Below are positions 47,289 through 57,431 of a stretch of DNA of 64,000 nucleotides, one piece after another. Made by a program: the position numbers and the translations under genes. Origin of the DNA: CAWGYQ01 sp963817395 (lineage in GTDB: Bacteria > Acidobacteriota > Vicinamibacteria > Vicinamibacterales > CAVPJW01); NCBI GenBank assembly GCA_963817395.1, contig CAWFOC010000002.1, forward strand, positions 17,233-81,232, written 5' to 3'. Every line of letters starts with the position of its first letter. Position 1 is the first letter of the stretch. Under the pieces are notes generated by a model that saw nothing but the letters and a program-made list of their open reading frames with translations, was not told the origin of the DNA and ran no database searches.

Positions 47289-47520
47289 TCGATGGCCAGC
47301 AAGCGCACCCAGGGCACAGGGTATCGGCTCTCCCCGAGCTCGAGTCGGCCGGTGGCGCGTGGGTTGTTGCCGAGCAGACAATTGGAGCCGCTCGCCTCGA
47401 GCACGACGACAGGCCGTAGGTAAAGCGCGGCGTTCCTCGCGACCCACGGAAGCATGACCAGGGCGCAGCCCGCGGCAAGAAGAGACAGGCTGTTGGGATC
47501 TGCCGGGCAATCTGTAATCA
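47289..47520 (-). pseudogene. remnant of a GT39/ArnT-like membrane glycosyltransferase
   Basis: The minus strand keeps a fragment LSLLAAGCALVMLPWVARNA, followed by YLRPVVVLEASGSNCLLGNN and PRATGRLELGESRYPVP. The order 'PW..RN ... GNNP.ATG' is what I know from the middle of family 39 (PMT/ArnT-like) glycosyltransferases. The membrane part before it and the domain after it are missing: the tRNA and mobile element lie upstream and the aminotransferase abuts downstream. I read it as a decayed fragment of a glycosylation gene that stood next to the DegT gene. Low certainty because the fragment is only about 75 residues. Confidence 0.4.
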
Positions 47521-47847
47521 GACTGACGGTCAGGCCAGTAGTCGCGGCGCCGCGCGATATTCGTTGTCTCGCTCGAGCGGCTCGTCCCTCACACTGCGTG
47601 TTCTCTCAACGATTGCTCGCGATCCTGCGCCCATGCCTCACCGGCGTCGGCACATCATGTCCAAGTCACCCTGGCGATTGAGGCACAGCCTGTTCTGGAG
47701 GTCGGAAGGTGCGGCGTCAGCGCGGGGCCAGGTGGGACCAGCCGGCGAAACCCGAGGGCGGCGCCAGCCGAGGCGACGAAGGATCGCCCCGCAGCCGGGC
47801 CCGCCCGTCGTCCGTAGGACAATCGACACCTCGCGCGCCTCTCGCCG
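47521..47847. other. no gene seen; gap before tRNA-Thr
   Basis: Only short unconvincing frames are present: a 63-residue Arg/Pro-rich one on the minus strand and 75-97 residue ones on the plus strand, with no domain or ribosome site. The tRNA promoter must lie at its right end. It may contain eroded upstream parts of the glycosyltransferase fragment. Confidence 0.5.
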
Positions 47848-47923
47848 GCCGGCGTAGCTCAGTTGGTAGAGCAGCTGATTCGTAATCAGCAGGTCATCGG
47901 TTCAAGTCCGATCGCCGGCTCCA
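47848..47923 (+). tRNA. tRNA-Thr (anticodon CGT), CCA encoded
   Basis: Cloverleaf: acceptor GCCGGCG pairs with CGCCGGC (47913-47919), the D arm follows, and the anticodon stem GCTGA/TCAGC encloses loop TTCGTAA with anticodon CGT at 47881-47883. The T loop is GTTCAAGTC, then discriminator T920 and CCA (47921-47923). It reads ACG codons. Its 3' end is the likely integration site of the conjugative element that follows, since the transfer genes begin right after it. Confidence 0.97.
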
Positions 47924-48028
47924 AAAACATTAAGTAAAATTGCAAAATCGGTCGCTTTTACAGACGAACGCCTCGCTAAAGGTAACTATGTGTAACGGCG
48001 CGACGAGTTTCGCCATTGCGCGCCAAGG

Positions 48029-48241
48029 TCAGCGGAGGTTCGGCCTGCGTTCCGGCTCAGTTTTCGGTGGCGCTACCAATTCCTCCATCCATCCTTCGAT
48101 CTGAGACTCAAGCCAGCCGATCGCCTTGGCGGTCAGCTGAACGTGTTTTGGAAATTTCCCGGCCCGCTCCATCTCCCAGATCGTTGTCCGGGAGAGTCCA
48201 GTGATTCGTTTCACCTCGTTGAGCCGCATCACGCGATCCAT
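48029..48241 (-). CDS. AlpA-family regulator / excisionase
   Basis: 70 residues. A MerR-like winged helix in the AlpA/Xis size range: MRLNEVKRITGLSRTTIWE, then MERAGKFPKHVQL and a C-terminal AIGWLESQIEGWMEEL. This is the pattern of prophage AlpA and of excisionase-like directionality factors. AAGGAG sits five bases before the ATG (48241). Located between the tRNA and the transfer genes. It could activate excision or an integrase elsewhere in the element. Frame intact. Confidence 0.85.
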   Translation of the reverse strand: MDRVMRLNEVKRITGLSRTTIWEMERAGKFPKHVQLTAKAIGWLESQIEGWMEELVAPPKTEPERRPNLR

Positions 48242-48569
48242 ACTTCTCCTTCTTGACGTGCTTCACTCGGCGACATTTTCGGGTTGGCTTCAGCGCAATC
48301 GTGCCCCTGCGTTGCTCGTCCCCCCGTCGTCGACTTGGATGTCGTCTGAGTTTCGATGCGCGGCTCCGTTGTGCGCGACAAACCTGTCGGGACGACTTGA
48401 TGGAACAACTTAAAGGCGCCGCTCAAACCTGCGGCCTCACCTGTCTCGACATTTACTTGCCGAAAAAGCCGCCTTTCATGGGCTCTGCACCCGCTATGCG
48501 TCGTCTGGCGCCGTTTACCGGCAGCGACACACCGGTCGGCTCAGTTCGTGCCACCCTATCGGGCGATGG
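48242..48569. other. no convincing gene between AlpA and the relaxase
   Basis: Both strands hold only low-value frames (a 65-residue minus-strand frame overlapping the AlpA start by 13 bases and a 70-residue plus-strand frame). It probably contains the AlpA promoter and the relaxase 3' flank. No inverted repeat with a T-run is obvious. Confidence 0.5.
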
Positions 48570-51340
48570 TCAACTGGACCTCCTGACGCCGCGCGCGGAC
48601 GGCTCCAGCTTCGGCTTCTGCGCTGATGATGCCGGTGCGCGGCCGGGCTCGATCGCGGATCGATGCGAGACGTCGCGGCTCAGAGGCGTCCCCGAGCTGC
48701 GCTTTGTCGTTGGTGTAGATCTGCGCGTCGTACCGGCCGCGCGACACGGCCACGTACGCCAAGCGCCGATTGACGAGCTGTTCGCCCGCCGCGCTCGGTG
48801 TCGACATGCACGAGCACGCGATCGGCGGTCTGCCCCTGGCTGCTGTGGCTCGTCACCGCATAGCCGTAGTCGAGATGCGGATGCGCCTCGACGGTGAAGG
48901 CGACGGCGCGGCCTGAATCGAGCCGCAGGTGCAGTCGGCCGCTGGCGTCGATCTGCTCGACGGTCCCGAGCTCACGATTCGCGACGTGGCGCTCCCGGTC
49001 CGGCGCGGTGAACTGCACGCGGTCGCCCACCGCGAACGCGCGGTCGGCCTCGCGATAGAGCGTGACGCCCTGCAGCCGGCGCGGATCGTAGGTGACGCGC
49101 TCGCCGCTGTGACGGGTGACCGTGACGCGATTGTCCTGGGCGTCCACCTGCGTCGACCCGCGCATACTCGCCCGCGTTCGATGCCGAGGGCCTGGCTGCC
49201 CTTCGTGTAGCGCACGACGTCGCCCGGCTCGTATTGCTCGGCCCATTGCCGGTCCGCCCCGGTGACGTCCTGCCGGGCGACGAGGACGCGCGCGTGGTGC
49301 TCGTGGTCGTGCACGTGACCGGTGGTCTGCATCACCCGGTGGATCGTCTGGTTGATCTCCATCGCGCGACTGATTGTCCGGCGACACGACCAGCGTCCCC
49401 TCCGGGTGCCTGGCGTACTCGCGCGCGATCGCGGTGAACCGCTCGCTCGCGGTCGGCGATTTCGTGCACGCGACCCTGCGCGCTCGAGATCGCTGGATCG
49501 CGCCGCGCACCTCGCCGCGCGACAGTTGCTCGACGACCTGCTTGAGGGCCGGGTCCTTCTGCCGCACGATGTCGTCGAGCCGGACCGTCTCGATGCCCGC
49601 CTCCTGGAGCTGCTGATAGGGTCGGCCCGGCGTCGACGGCCTGATGCTGGCGGACGTCGCCCACGAGCAGCACGCGGTCCTGCGGCGCCGAGGCGATGCA
49701 GGAAGTCGTGCATCTGCTTCGTGCTCGCCAGACTCGATTCGTCGAGCACGTAGAGGCGCTTGGCGTCCGTCGTGCGGCTCCTCGCGCCGCGTCAGATGCC
49801 GCTGCAACGTGCTCGACGCGATGCCGGCCTCGCCCAGTTTCTGGGCCGCGCGTGAGGTCGGCGCGAACCCTTCGACGCGGTAGCCCTCGCGCTCCGCGCC
49901 GTCGCGGACCGCCGCGAGGGCCGTCGTCTTCCCGGCGCCGGCGACGCCTTCCAGCGCCATGACCTGATCGCGGCTCGCCAGGATCTGCTCGACCGCCGCG
50001 CGCTGGTGCTCGCTCAGATGCGGATGAGTCGTGCTGCGATGTCGCCTGGCGCGTCATCGCCGCTGGCGAGCGCCGGCTGCGCCTGCTGGCCCGCGCGCAT
50101 CATCTGGATCGTGTCGCGCTCGAGGTCGATCATCTCGCGCGTGGTGAACGCGCGGCCTGGCACGCCCGGCGGCTGCTCCACGCCGATGAACTCACCGGCC
50201 GCCACGCGCTGCTCGAACTCGGTCCTTGATCGCCCCGACGGTCACCTCGCCCATCGACCGCCTCAGCGCATCCCGCAGGAGCGCGCGTTCGTCGACGACC
50301 GCCTCACGCTCCAGGTTCCGCTCCTTCGCGAACGTCACGGCCGCGCTGCGCCGTCATCTGCGGGACGTGCGTGCTCGACGCGGTGCGCGCGCTCCCGCGC
50401 CGCCTGCACGACGCGCGCCGGCTGATCGCCGAAGGCCTCCGCCATCTCCCGATGCCGGCGCTGCATCTCGTCGTGCGAGCGGTCGAGCTTGGCTTCACGG
50501 GTCTGATGCGCCGCGATTTGCGCGGCGCCCGCCCCGCTCTGGTGCGCCTTCGCGAGATGCGTCCTGAATCTGCTGGCGGCGCGGACTCGAGGCCTCCAGG
50601 TACTCCGGCGTGTAGCCGCGAATTTCCGGTTGTCCGCTCGCGCCGCGCTCGATCTCGTAGCCCAGGGCGGTGAGGCGCGCGGCCAGCTCCGAGCGGTACA
50701 CCGCGGTCCCATACTGCTGCGTCTTGTAGAGCTCCCGCGGTTGGAGCGCGCGGGTCTCGCCGTTCTGCCGTTCGGTCACATTGAAGAAGACGACGTGCGT
50801 GTGCAGTTGCGGCGCGGCGTAGCCGTCGACGGGCCGCGCGCTGTCGTGCTCGAACGTGGCCGCGACCCACTTCCCCGTCGTCTCGGCCGGATGATTGCGG
50901 CCGATGCGGGCCTGGACGTACCGCTCCATCTCGTCGAGCGCGACGCGCGACGCTCGTCCCGATGCGCCTCGCGCACGCGCTCATCGCCGCCCACGAGCGC
51001 GGTCAGCGACACGCTCTTCGGCGCCGAGAACGTCGCATCCCATCCCGCGCGGTGCTCCATCGTCTTCACCGGCTCGCCGTGCGCGTTGGTGTACGACGCG
51101 GGCCGTCTGGTGGCGGACGAGCGGCTCGCCGGTGATCGGATGCTGGCCGTCGGCGAGCCGCTGAAAGTGTTCCTCGCGCACGTCGCCGGAGAGTCCCCAC
51201 TGCGTGCGCGAGCTGGCCGTGCCACTGGCCGCGGATCTCGTCGCCCTGCGGTGTAGTAGTTCTCGCGGGCGTTGCTGAACTCTTCCGCGTGATACGTGCG
51301 CACCTGCGCGGCGCTCAAGCGGCTTGGAGATGGTCAGCAT
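48570..51340 (-). CDS. MobF-type (TrwC/TraA) relaxase-helicase, many frame breaks
   Basis: Nicks oriT and unwinds the transferred strand. Joining frames gives about 920 residues. The N-terminal relaxase domain starts MLTISKPL at ATG 51340. It has the tyrosine pair in ENYYT, GWDATFSAPKSVSLTALVGG, and the metal histidines in APQLHTHVVFFNVT. The RecD-like helicase half follows: Walker A LEGVAGAGKTTALAAVRDG, VLDESSLASTKQMHDFLHR (Walker B), GYAVTSHSSQGQTADRVLVH and RRLAYVAVSRGRYDAQIYTN. The C-terminus ends in the Ser/Pro/Arg-rich frame at 48570. At least a dozen indels are needed, yet nearly every motif is intact, so I regard them as sequencing errors. It is the last gene of the transfer run before the AlpA gene. 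Confidence 0.82.
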
Positions 51341-51352
51341 GGTGGCGTCCGC

Positions 51353-53316
51353 CTACCCGAAGAAGAGCTCGGCGCGTGGTCGGCGCCGCCGCTGCTGAGC
51401 GCGGCGGCGCCTCGGCGTCCGGCGTCGACGCGTCTCGTGCGTGGCGACCCGGTCACGCCGACGCCGGCCGCGGCCGGTCGTCGGCCGGCTGGGCCGCGTG
51501 CGGCGCGTTCGACGAACGCCGGGCGACTTCTTCGGCAGGTCGATAAACGGGAAGCTCAGGCGGACGACGAGATTGCCCATCTTGAGATAGCCGCGCAGGG
51601 CCGCGAGCCCGCTGATTTCGCTGGCCATCACCAGCGGCTCGACCTGGCGCTCCAGGCCGTAGCTCTGCTGTCCGCCTCGCGCCCTGCGATCGGCTCTCCC
51701 GCAGCCGTTCGATTTCGATGTCGCCGATGGTGTCCGCGATCCACTTCGCCGCGTGCGGCTCGCTCGTGCGGAGGAAGATTTTCGTGGCGGGCTGCGACAG
51801 CATCGCCTCCGCGTCGTGGCCGTAGCGCGTCTCGAGCTGGCTGCGCCCTTGGAAGCCGAGCACCACGGGATTGTTCGATTTCCGGTTTTCGGTGATGGCG
51901 GTGTGGAGCTGCGGCAGCCGCTGCAGGCTGGCGAGTTCGTCGAGGACGAACCACGTCGGACGCGGACGGGGCTGCCCCTGGTTCATCAGCCGCAGCACCA
52001 ACGTGTCCAGCCACAGGCTCGTGAGCGGCACGAGCCGCGGGCGCGTCTCCGGCGTGCTGGTGAGGAAGAGCCAGCCTGTGGGCGCGCGTTCGACCAGGCC
52101 GCCGCGCTCCACCGTCGCGTCGTGTCGCGTTCGGCGGGCAGGAGCTTGAGCGTGTCCGCCACCATGTTGAGCGAGGCGAGCACGCCGCTCCGCTGCGCCG
52201 GCGCTTGCCGGTCGATCATCGCGGCATACGCCGTCCCCGCCAGTCGCCGGTCGATCTCGTCCTCGTGACACAGCCACCAGGCGAGTTGCTCGGGCGTCGG
52301 TTTGAGCGTCAGCAGGTGCGCGAAGATGCGGCGCGGCGCTTCGGTGAAGAACGCATTCTCGTGGTGCCGGTCCGGGAAGAGCGACGTCGCGAGCGTGAGC
52401 GTCTCGGCCTCGTGCCGCCATTCGTCGCCCGGACTCCAGTACGGACTCCGCGCATCGAGCGGATTGAGGATCACGTCGCCGCGCGCGGGCGTGTAGAACT
52501 GCGCCGTGTATTCGAGCGCCGGGTCGTAGACGATGGCGGTCTCGCCGCGTGCCTCGAGCTGCTGCAAGCAGCTGCCGGATGAGCGCGGATTTCCCGGTCC
52601 CCGAGTCGCCCATGATCAGGAAGTGACTCGACTCGATCGCGCGCGGCACGCGCACCCAGCGTGGTGCGGCCGAGCGACGCGCGCCTGCTGGACGAACCCG
52701 ATGCCGTCGGCGCGAACGCGCCGGTTGAACCGGGCCGCGGTGACCAGTTCCGGGCCCTTGAGCCGTCGCCCCTGCCGTCGTTCACGCGTGCGCGCGAGGT
52801 CCTTCGGAATCGCGACCAGCAGACCCGCGACGAACACGCCGAGGCCGCCCCACAGCGCCGGGCATCACGAGATCCGTGAGGGTCTGATCGCGATAGATCC
52901 AGTGACCCAAGAAGGCGTGCAGCGTGGCGTGGTGGTAGGAGCGCGTCCTGCCAGACGAGCCGCCGATCGCCGACCTGCACGGCGGTCTCGGTGAGCGCAG
53001 AACGATGGTCTCGCCGGTCGCGGTCGTCACCGGTCTGACCTCGTCGTCGAGCGCCAACCGGCTCCCCGTCCGGTCCACGACCTGGAGCAGGCGATAGCGG
53101 CCGTGTCGTCGTGAACCCGAGCCCGCTCATCACCTCGCTCCGCACGTACGACGGCGAGATACGACCCGCTGGAGCGGCGTCCAGATCGCGGCGTACCGAT
53201 ACGTCTCGATCGCGGCGCCGCTCACCGTGCGCGACGAGCAGCGCCGCGATCGTCCAGACGGGCTTCGGATGCGGCCACGTGCCCGCCGCGTCGGTCCGAC
53301 CCCAGGTCTGGCTCAT
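51353..53316 (-). CDS. conjugative coupling protein TraD/TrwB (VirD4-like), many frame breaks
   Basis: Hexameric ATPase that links relaxosome to secretion channel. From ATG 53316 (MSQTWGRTDAAGTWPHPKPV). A membrane segment reads LWGGLGVFVAGLLVAIPKDL. The P-loop domain has IESSHFLIMGDSGTGKSALI (Walker A, near 52640-52600), TWFVLDELASLQRLPQLHTA (Walker B) and KSNNPVVLGFQGRSQLETRY. PATKIFLRTSEPHAAKWIAD lies near 51780. It resembles the TraD/TrwB branch, normal partner of MobF relaxases. Ends at 51353 with a basic tail (about 655 residues). Frame breaks occur about every 200 bases. Confidence 0.82.
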
Positions 53317-53643
53317 GGCTGCCTCCGCGCGGACGCCGACGCCAGGCGCTCCTGCGCTTTCCGAATCTTGTCCTGGTCGGCCCGCTCGATCAGCCGCTGC
53401 ATGGCGTCCGCCGTCGGCGTCTCGCCGGTGGCCACGGCGAAGTGCAGGTTCAGCAGGATCGTCCGCAACGCGAGGAATTCGGCCAGGAGCGACCTGGTCG
53501 GCTGGGACGGGGCGTCGCGGTCGCGAGCAGCACCTCACGGACCCACGTCAGCTGAGCGTCTGCCCGTCGGCCAGGCGTGCGAGCGTGGCGTATTCGTCGT
53601 CGGTCACCTTGGTCCGACAGACTTTCGTGCGCCGCATGGGCAT
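53313..53643 (-). CDS. ribbon-helix-helix relaxosome accessory protein (MobC/TrwA-like)
   Basis: About 108 residues starting ATG 53643 (MPMRRTKVCRTKVTDDEYAT); GGAGAA lies seven bases upstream. A short N-terminal strand plus two helices (TDDEYATLARLADGQTLS, WVREVLLATATP) match the ribbon-helix-helix of plasmid mobilisation proteins. A helical C-terminus follows (MQRLIERADQDKIRKAQERL). One frame break falls near 53555. It overlaps the coupling protein start by four bases (ATGA). Such proteins bind near oriT and bend it for the relaxase; a repressor role for its own operon is also common. The candidate oriT is directly upstream. Confidence 0.7.
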
Positions 53644-53876
53644 GGCGTCGTTCTCCGTCGGATGACAGAGTCCGAACGCAGATCACGTGACCGAACTCTC
53701 AAGCGAATCAAACGTTCCTCTCCGGAAGCCGTCAGGCTGCTCTCCAGGAACCTGGCGAATCGTCGGCGCGGAAGTCGCTGACCCATCGAGGGTTCGACGG
53801 ACCGCAGCGTTCGCTCCGGCAGCACCCCACTGGGGGTGACGTGTCAGAGAAACACCCGCTGCGTAGCAGCGTCCGA
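53644..53876. promoter_or_regulatory. gene-free palindromic gap, candidate oriT / operator
   Basis: Between the ORF6N gene and the relaxosome gene lie 233 gene-free bases. They hold the perfect palindrome TCACGTGA (53683-53690) flanked by a direct repeat CCGAAC (53672-53677 and 53691-53696) and outer arms AGAGT/ACTCT. Further along is a hairpin CACCCC-N4-GGGGTG (53823-53838) without a T-run. Position upstream of a relaxosome gene and next to traD and the relaxase is where oriT and the promoter of the mobilisation genes are usually found. Confidence 0.5.
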
Positions 53877-54427
53877 TCACCGCTCCTCCTCCTCGAGCAT
53901 CGGTGGCCGGTCATCAGCGCCTCGGAATCCGATGCGCGACGCCCCCGACTTCGACGGGGGTGCCATCAATTGCCGGATGGCGTCGAAGACGATGCGGAAC
54001 TGGTGGTCGAACCTGCTCTCGAGCGCGTCGAGTTTCTGCGCCAGCTCCGCGTGCACGGCCACCATCGCCCGCAGACGCACGAACGCCCGGACGACCTGAA
54101 TGCTGGCGTCAATGGCCACGGGGCTGTTCAGCACGGCGGCCAGCATCACGGCCCCGTGCTCGGTGAACGCGTAGGGCGCGTGCTTGATGTTCTGACCGCG
54201 TTTCAAGGTCGCACATTGCGACCTTGACACGAGCAGCGCGCGGGCCTCCTCCATCGTCAGCTGAAACATAAAATCCTCGGGGAAACCGATGCACGGTTCC
54301 GCTTGACCTGCTCGTTGAGCCGCTTCGGACGCACGCCATACAGCGTCGCCAGGTCCACATCCAGCATGACGCGGCGTCCGCGGACGACGAGGATGCGCGC
54401 GGCGACCTCATCGACGGCGGCCGGCAC
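53877..54427 (-). CDS. ORF6N-domain protein (one frame break)
   Basis: About 180 residues from GTG 54427. The ORF6N DNA-binding domain is plain: VRGRRVMLDVDLATLYGVRP, KRLNEQVKRN and, after a break near 54290, RFPEDFMFQLTMEEARALLV and YAFTEHGAVMLAAVLNSPVA. A coiled helical region (VRAFVRLRAMVAVHAELAQK, LDALESRFDHQFRIVFDAIR) and a charged tail follow. Proteins of this type are anti-repressor-like factors of phages and mobile elements. Here it interrupts the transfer operon between virB11 and the relaxosome gene, in the same direction. A regulator of transfer is likely, but not proven. Confidence 0.78.
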
Positions 54428-54454
54428 GTCGCCTGCGGTACCGGCACGCGTCTG

Positions 54455-55523
54455 TTAGTGCGATCGGTGGTTGGGACGTGCGTCGTCGTCCATCGCGTTC
54501 ACCATCAGCCACGGATCACGAGCGCGTTCAACATTCGACCGGGTCAACGCCGCTCCGCAGACGCGGCGGTCGGCGTGGGCGGGACGCTCGAAGACATACG
54601 TGTCGGTCCCGACGTCGTACCCGCACACCCGCACCACCTGGGTCACCACGCGCCGTGCGTGACGCCGTTCGAGATGCACCAGCACCTGGAGGCACTCCGC
54701 GATGCCGTGGCGGATGGCCGCGTACGGCAAGTCGACACCGGACTGCAGCACGCAGGAGGCGAACCGACTGAGGGCCTGCTCGGCCGAGTTCGCGTGAATG
54801 GTCGAGAGCGTCCCCGAGTGCCCCGTGTTCAGGGCTTGCAGGAGATCGAACGCCTCGCCGCCCCGGACCTCGCCGACGAGAATGCGATCGGGCCGGTGCC
54901 GCAACGTCGCCCGCAACAAGTCGCGAATGGTCACGGCCGGCAGGCCGGTCTGCTCGCGGCGGGCCTCGAACCGTACCAGGTTCGGCGCGTCCAACTGCAG
55001 TTCCGCGGTGTCTTCGATCAGGACCAGGCGATCGTCCGCGGGCAGGAACGCGGCCAGCGCATTGAGCAGCGTGGTCTTCCCGGTGCCGGTGCCCCCGCTG
55101 ATCAGCAGGTTGTCGCGGGCCTCGATCGCGTGCCGCACGATCGCGAGTTCGTCCGGCGGTCAGGGTGCCGATCCGCACCAGTTCGTCCGCCGTGAAGTGC
55201 CGGCTTTGAAACTTGCGGATGGTCAACGTCGTGCCGCCGAGACTGACCGGCGGCAAGGCGGCGGCGACCCGCGAGCCATCCGGCAAGCGCGAGTCGAGCA
55301 GCGGCTGTTCCTCGGAGATGTCGTCCCCGAGCGCGCGCGCCAGATTGCGGACGGCGACGCGCAGGTTCTGCTCCCGGACCGTGACGTCGGCGACGGCTTC
55401 GAGCCGGCCGTCGCGCTCGACAAAGACCCGACCGGAGCCATTCACCATGACTTCCGTGATCGCCGGGTCGAGAATCAGATGGGCGATGGGCCGCAGGAAC
55501 GGCAGGATCACCTCGAAGCTCAT
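54455..55523 (-). CDS. trbB: VirB11/TrbB ATPase of the secretion system (one frame break)
   Basis: Hexameric secretion ATPase. About 355 residues from ATG 55523 (MSFEVILPFLRPIAHLILDP). The N-terminal domain has TEVMVNGSGRVFVERDGRLE and DGSRVAAALPPVSLGGTTLT, with a frame change near 55150. The RecA-like domain has Walker A ISGGTGTGKTTLLNALAAF, the Asp box IEDTAELQ, LRHRPDRILVGEVRGGEAFD (Walker B) and GHSGTLSTIHANS (His box). It is preceded by a small gene with a four-base overlap. Acts at the inner membrane with VirB4 to drive pilus assembly and transport. Confidence 0.9.
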
Positions 55524-55807
55524 GGCCGTGCGCGCTGCCCTCGAGCGGGCGTCTGTCGCGGCTGGTCCGCTGGTCCCGTCAGGGACTCGCGCTCGGTGAT
55601 CCGCGTCTCGGGATGCGTGGTGGCGAGCCACGCATGAAATTCCTTGTCGCGGCGGAACGCGACGCGCAAGGTTTCGGTGACGACGTATTCCTGGGTGCTG
55701 TCGAGGAACTCCGCATAGTGTTTCAGCAAGGTCGCCATCTCCTCCGGCACCTTGCAGGTGAGGGCGATCCGGGCGGGCGGTTTGACTTGTCGGGGAATGA
55801 ACGGCAT
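55520..55807 (-). CDS. small conserved protein in transfer operon (RHH-like)
   Basis: About 95 residues from ATG 55807 (MPFIPRQVKPPARIALTCKV). The middle, PEEMATLLKHYAEFLDSTQE and VVTETLRVAFRRDKEF, has the pattern strand-helix-helix of a ribbon-helix-helix DNA-binding protein. The C-terminus is Pro/Arg rich. It overlaps virB11 by four bases. No name is known to me. It could regulate the operon or correspond to the small unassigned Trb gene (TrbK/TrbH position) in other elements. An in-frame ATG at 55843 would give a longer form. Confidence 0.5.
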   Translation of the reverse strand: MPFIPRQVKPPARIALTCKVPEEMATLLKHYAEFLDSTQEYVVTETLRVAFRRDKEFHAWLATTHPETRITERESLTGPADQPRQTPARGQRARP

Positions 55808-55858
55808 GACCGGTGCGCTCCTTGTCGACGTGTGAGGCGACACTGCCTGGGGCGGTGA

Positions 55859-56576
55859 TCAGGGCGTCCGCCCTGTGTCGTTCACAAACGCCTGGTCCTC
55901 GCGGAAGTACGTGATCGTCAGCCCCAAGGGATTGATCGGAATACGTGCGTTGTCGACCTGGTCCTGCAGGACAAAGACGACATGGGCGACGTAGGTGTCG
56001 CGTTTGACCTCGGCGCGCGTGGCCGGCGTGAGCGAGACCTGGTCGAAATCCACCGTCGCGCGGATACGGCGGCTGGCGAAGGTCGTCGAGCGTGACGTTC
56101 TTCACGCGGACGTCGATCTCTTCGCCGCCCGCCGGTGAGAAAGCGCTCGATCGTCCCGGACTTCTTGTTGGCCTCGATCGTCGCGTCGGCCAGGCGGCCG
56201 TCGAGGAAGTAGAGCGACTCGGCGTACTGCTGGCGAACCGTCGCGCGCATCCGGCTGTAGTGCTTGGTGACGAACTGGACCAGGAAGTACTTGAGCTCGG
56301 GGGCCTGCGGCGTGTAGGTCAGGCTGTCGTAGCTCACGGCCGTCGGCATGGCCGACGTCGTCGATCCGGATGACGAGCGGCTTGAAGTGCTCGAACGTGC
56401 GCTGCGTCTGGAGATTCAGGACGATCAGCCCGACCGCCACGACCGACAGGCACAGGAGCGCGATCTTCAGATAGGTGTTCATCACGAGCGTCGATCCGTA
56501 CTGCTCGACGTACCGGCGCCGGGCTTCGCCGTACTCGTAGCCGGTGGGCGGCAGACTGATCGTCGTGGGTCGTCAT
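55859..56576 (-). CDS. trbF: VirB8/TrbF inner-membrane protein (several frame breaks)
   Basis: Nucleates the core of the type IV secretion channel. Joined length is about 235 residues: an N-terminal PPTGYEYGEARRRYVEQYGS, one membrane helix (MNTYLKIALLCLSVVAVGLI), then the NTF2-like periplasmic domain. YTPQAPELKYFLVQFVTKHY, SLYFLDGRLADATIEANKKS and VNPLGLTITYFRED-type sequence are visible. The C-terminal piece reads VSLTPATRAEVKRDTYVAHV and PINPLGLTITYFREDQAF. Frame breaks near 56560, 56350, 56120 and 56050. VirB6 precedes it by seven bases. Confidence 0.82.
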
Positions 56577-56583
56577 TGGACGG

Positions 56584-57420
56584 TTATCCCGATGACCGCG
56601 GCAGGGTGGACTCGCCCGCCCGGCCTGAAAAGAGCGAATTGGTCAGCGACGGCACTTTGAGCAGGCCGTAGGTGAAGGCCAGCAACAGAAAGATGAGATG
56701 GAAGCCGCCGACCAGCAGGCGGTCGACCGTGTAGGGCGGCGGAAACGCGTCCAGAAAGTTGATCGAGAAGCTGCCGAACACGAACACGAAGGCCTGGGCG
56801 ATGACCTGGTAGAACGCGTACTGGAGGCAGCGATTTCAGCCAGCCCCAGAACAGCCAGTCGAGCTGCGGCACGAGGAAGAACGGAATGAAGACCGGGCCC
56901 GACCAAGACCGCGACGCCCGTCGCCACCAGCCCGAACGCGATCACGGCCAGCAGCACGACGCGCGCGGCCGTGACGGCCAGGGCCACGAGGAAATACCCG
57001 ACGAGGGCCGACACGTTGAACAGGAGCGGCTGCTCCATCGGGACAGGTACAGCTCGTTCAGCCGATCGCTCAGTCGCTGCACCTGCGTCACCTCGAGCTG
57101 GCGGGCGAGAAAGATCGGCTGGTCGGTCAGGAGCTGCGTGAAGCTGATCCCGAGTCCCGGGATCGGCGCGCGGTAGTAGGTGATCATCGTGAAGCCAAAC
57201 GCGATCGTCAGGAGCAAGGTCGCGAAGCGCGCCAGCGGGCAGCGTCGGGCCCCGCCTTCGGCACTGGTGAGCGCGGCGTGGATCCCGAACCACGCGAGCG
57301 AGGATCACGGCGATGCCGCGGAACAGGTTCGTGCCCAGGCGTCAGGAACAGATCGCCGTCGCGCGTGAGCAGGTCGAGAATGGCGCCGGTGATACTGGCA
57401 AACGGATCAATGCCGGCCAT
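56584..57420 (-). CDS. trbL: VirB6/TrbL polytopic membrane protein (several frame breaks)
   Basis: Inner-membrane channel component. About 278 residues from ATG 57420 (MAGIDPFASITGAILDLLTR). At least five hydrophobic segments appear in the joined reading: GIAVILAARVVWFGIHAAL-type, LLTIAFGFTMITYY, LLFNVSALVGYFLVALAVTA, RVVLLAVIAFGLVATGVAVL and LLVGGFHLIFLLLAFTYGLL. IPGLGISFTQLLTDQPIFLA lies between the second and third. The Gly/Trp/Pro-rich QLDWLFWGW region resembles the TrbL/VirB6 central loop. Breaks occur near 57300, 57060, 56890 and 56800. TrbJ is 11 bases upstream. Confidence 0.78.
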
Positions 57421-57431
57421 GGCACGCCTCG

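Noticed and set aside
47924..48028. attL-like repeat inside the window
   Set aside because: I could not find a second copy of the tRNA 3' end in the visible part of the element, so no attachment pair is claimed.
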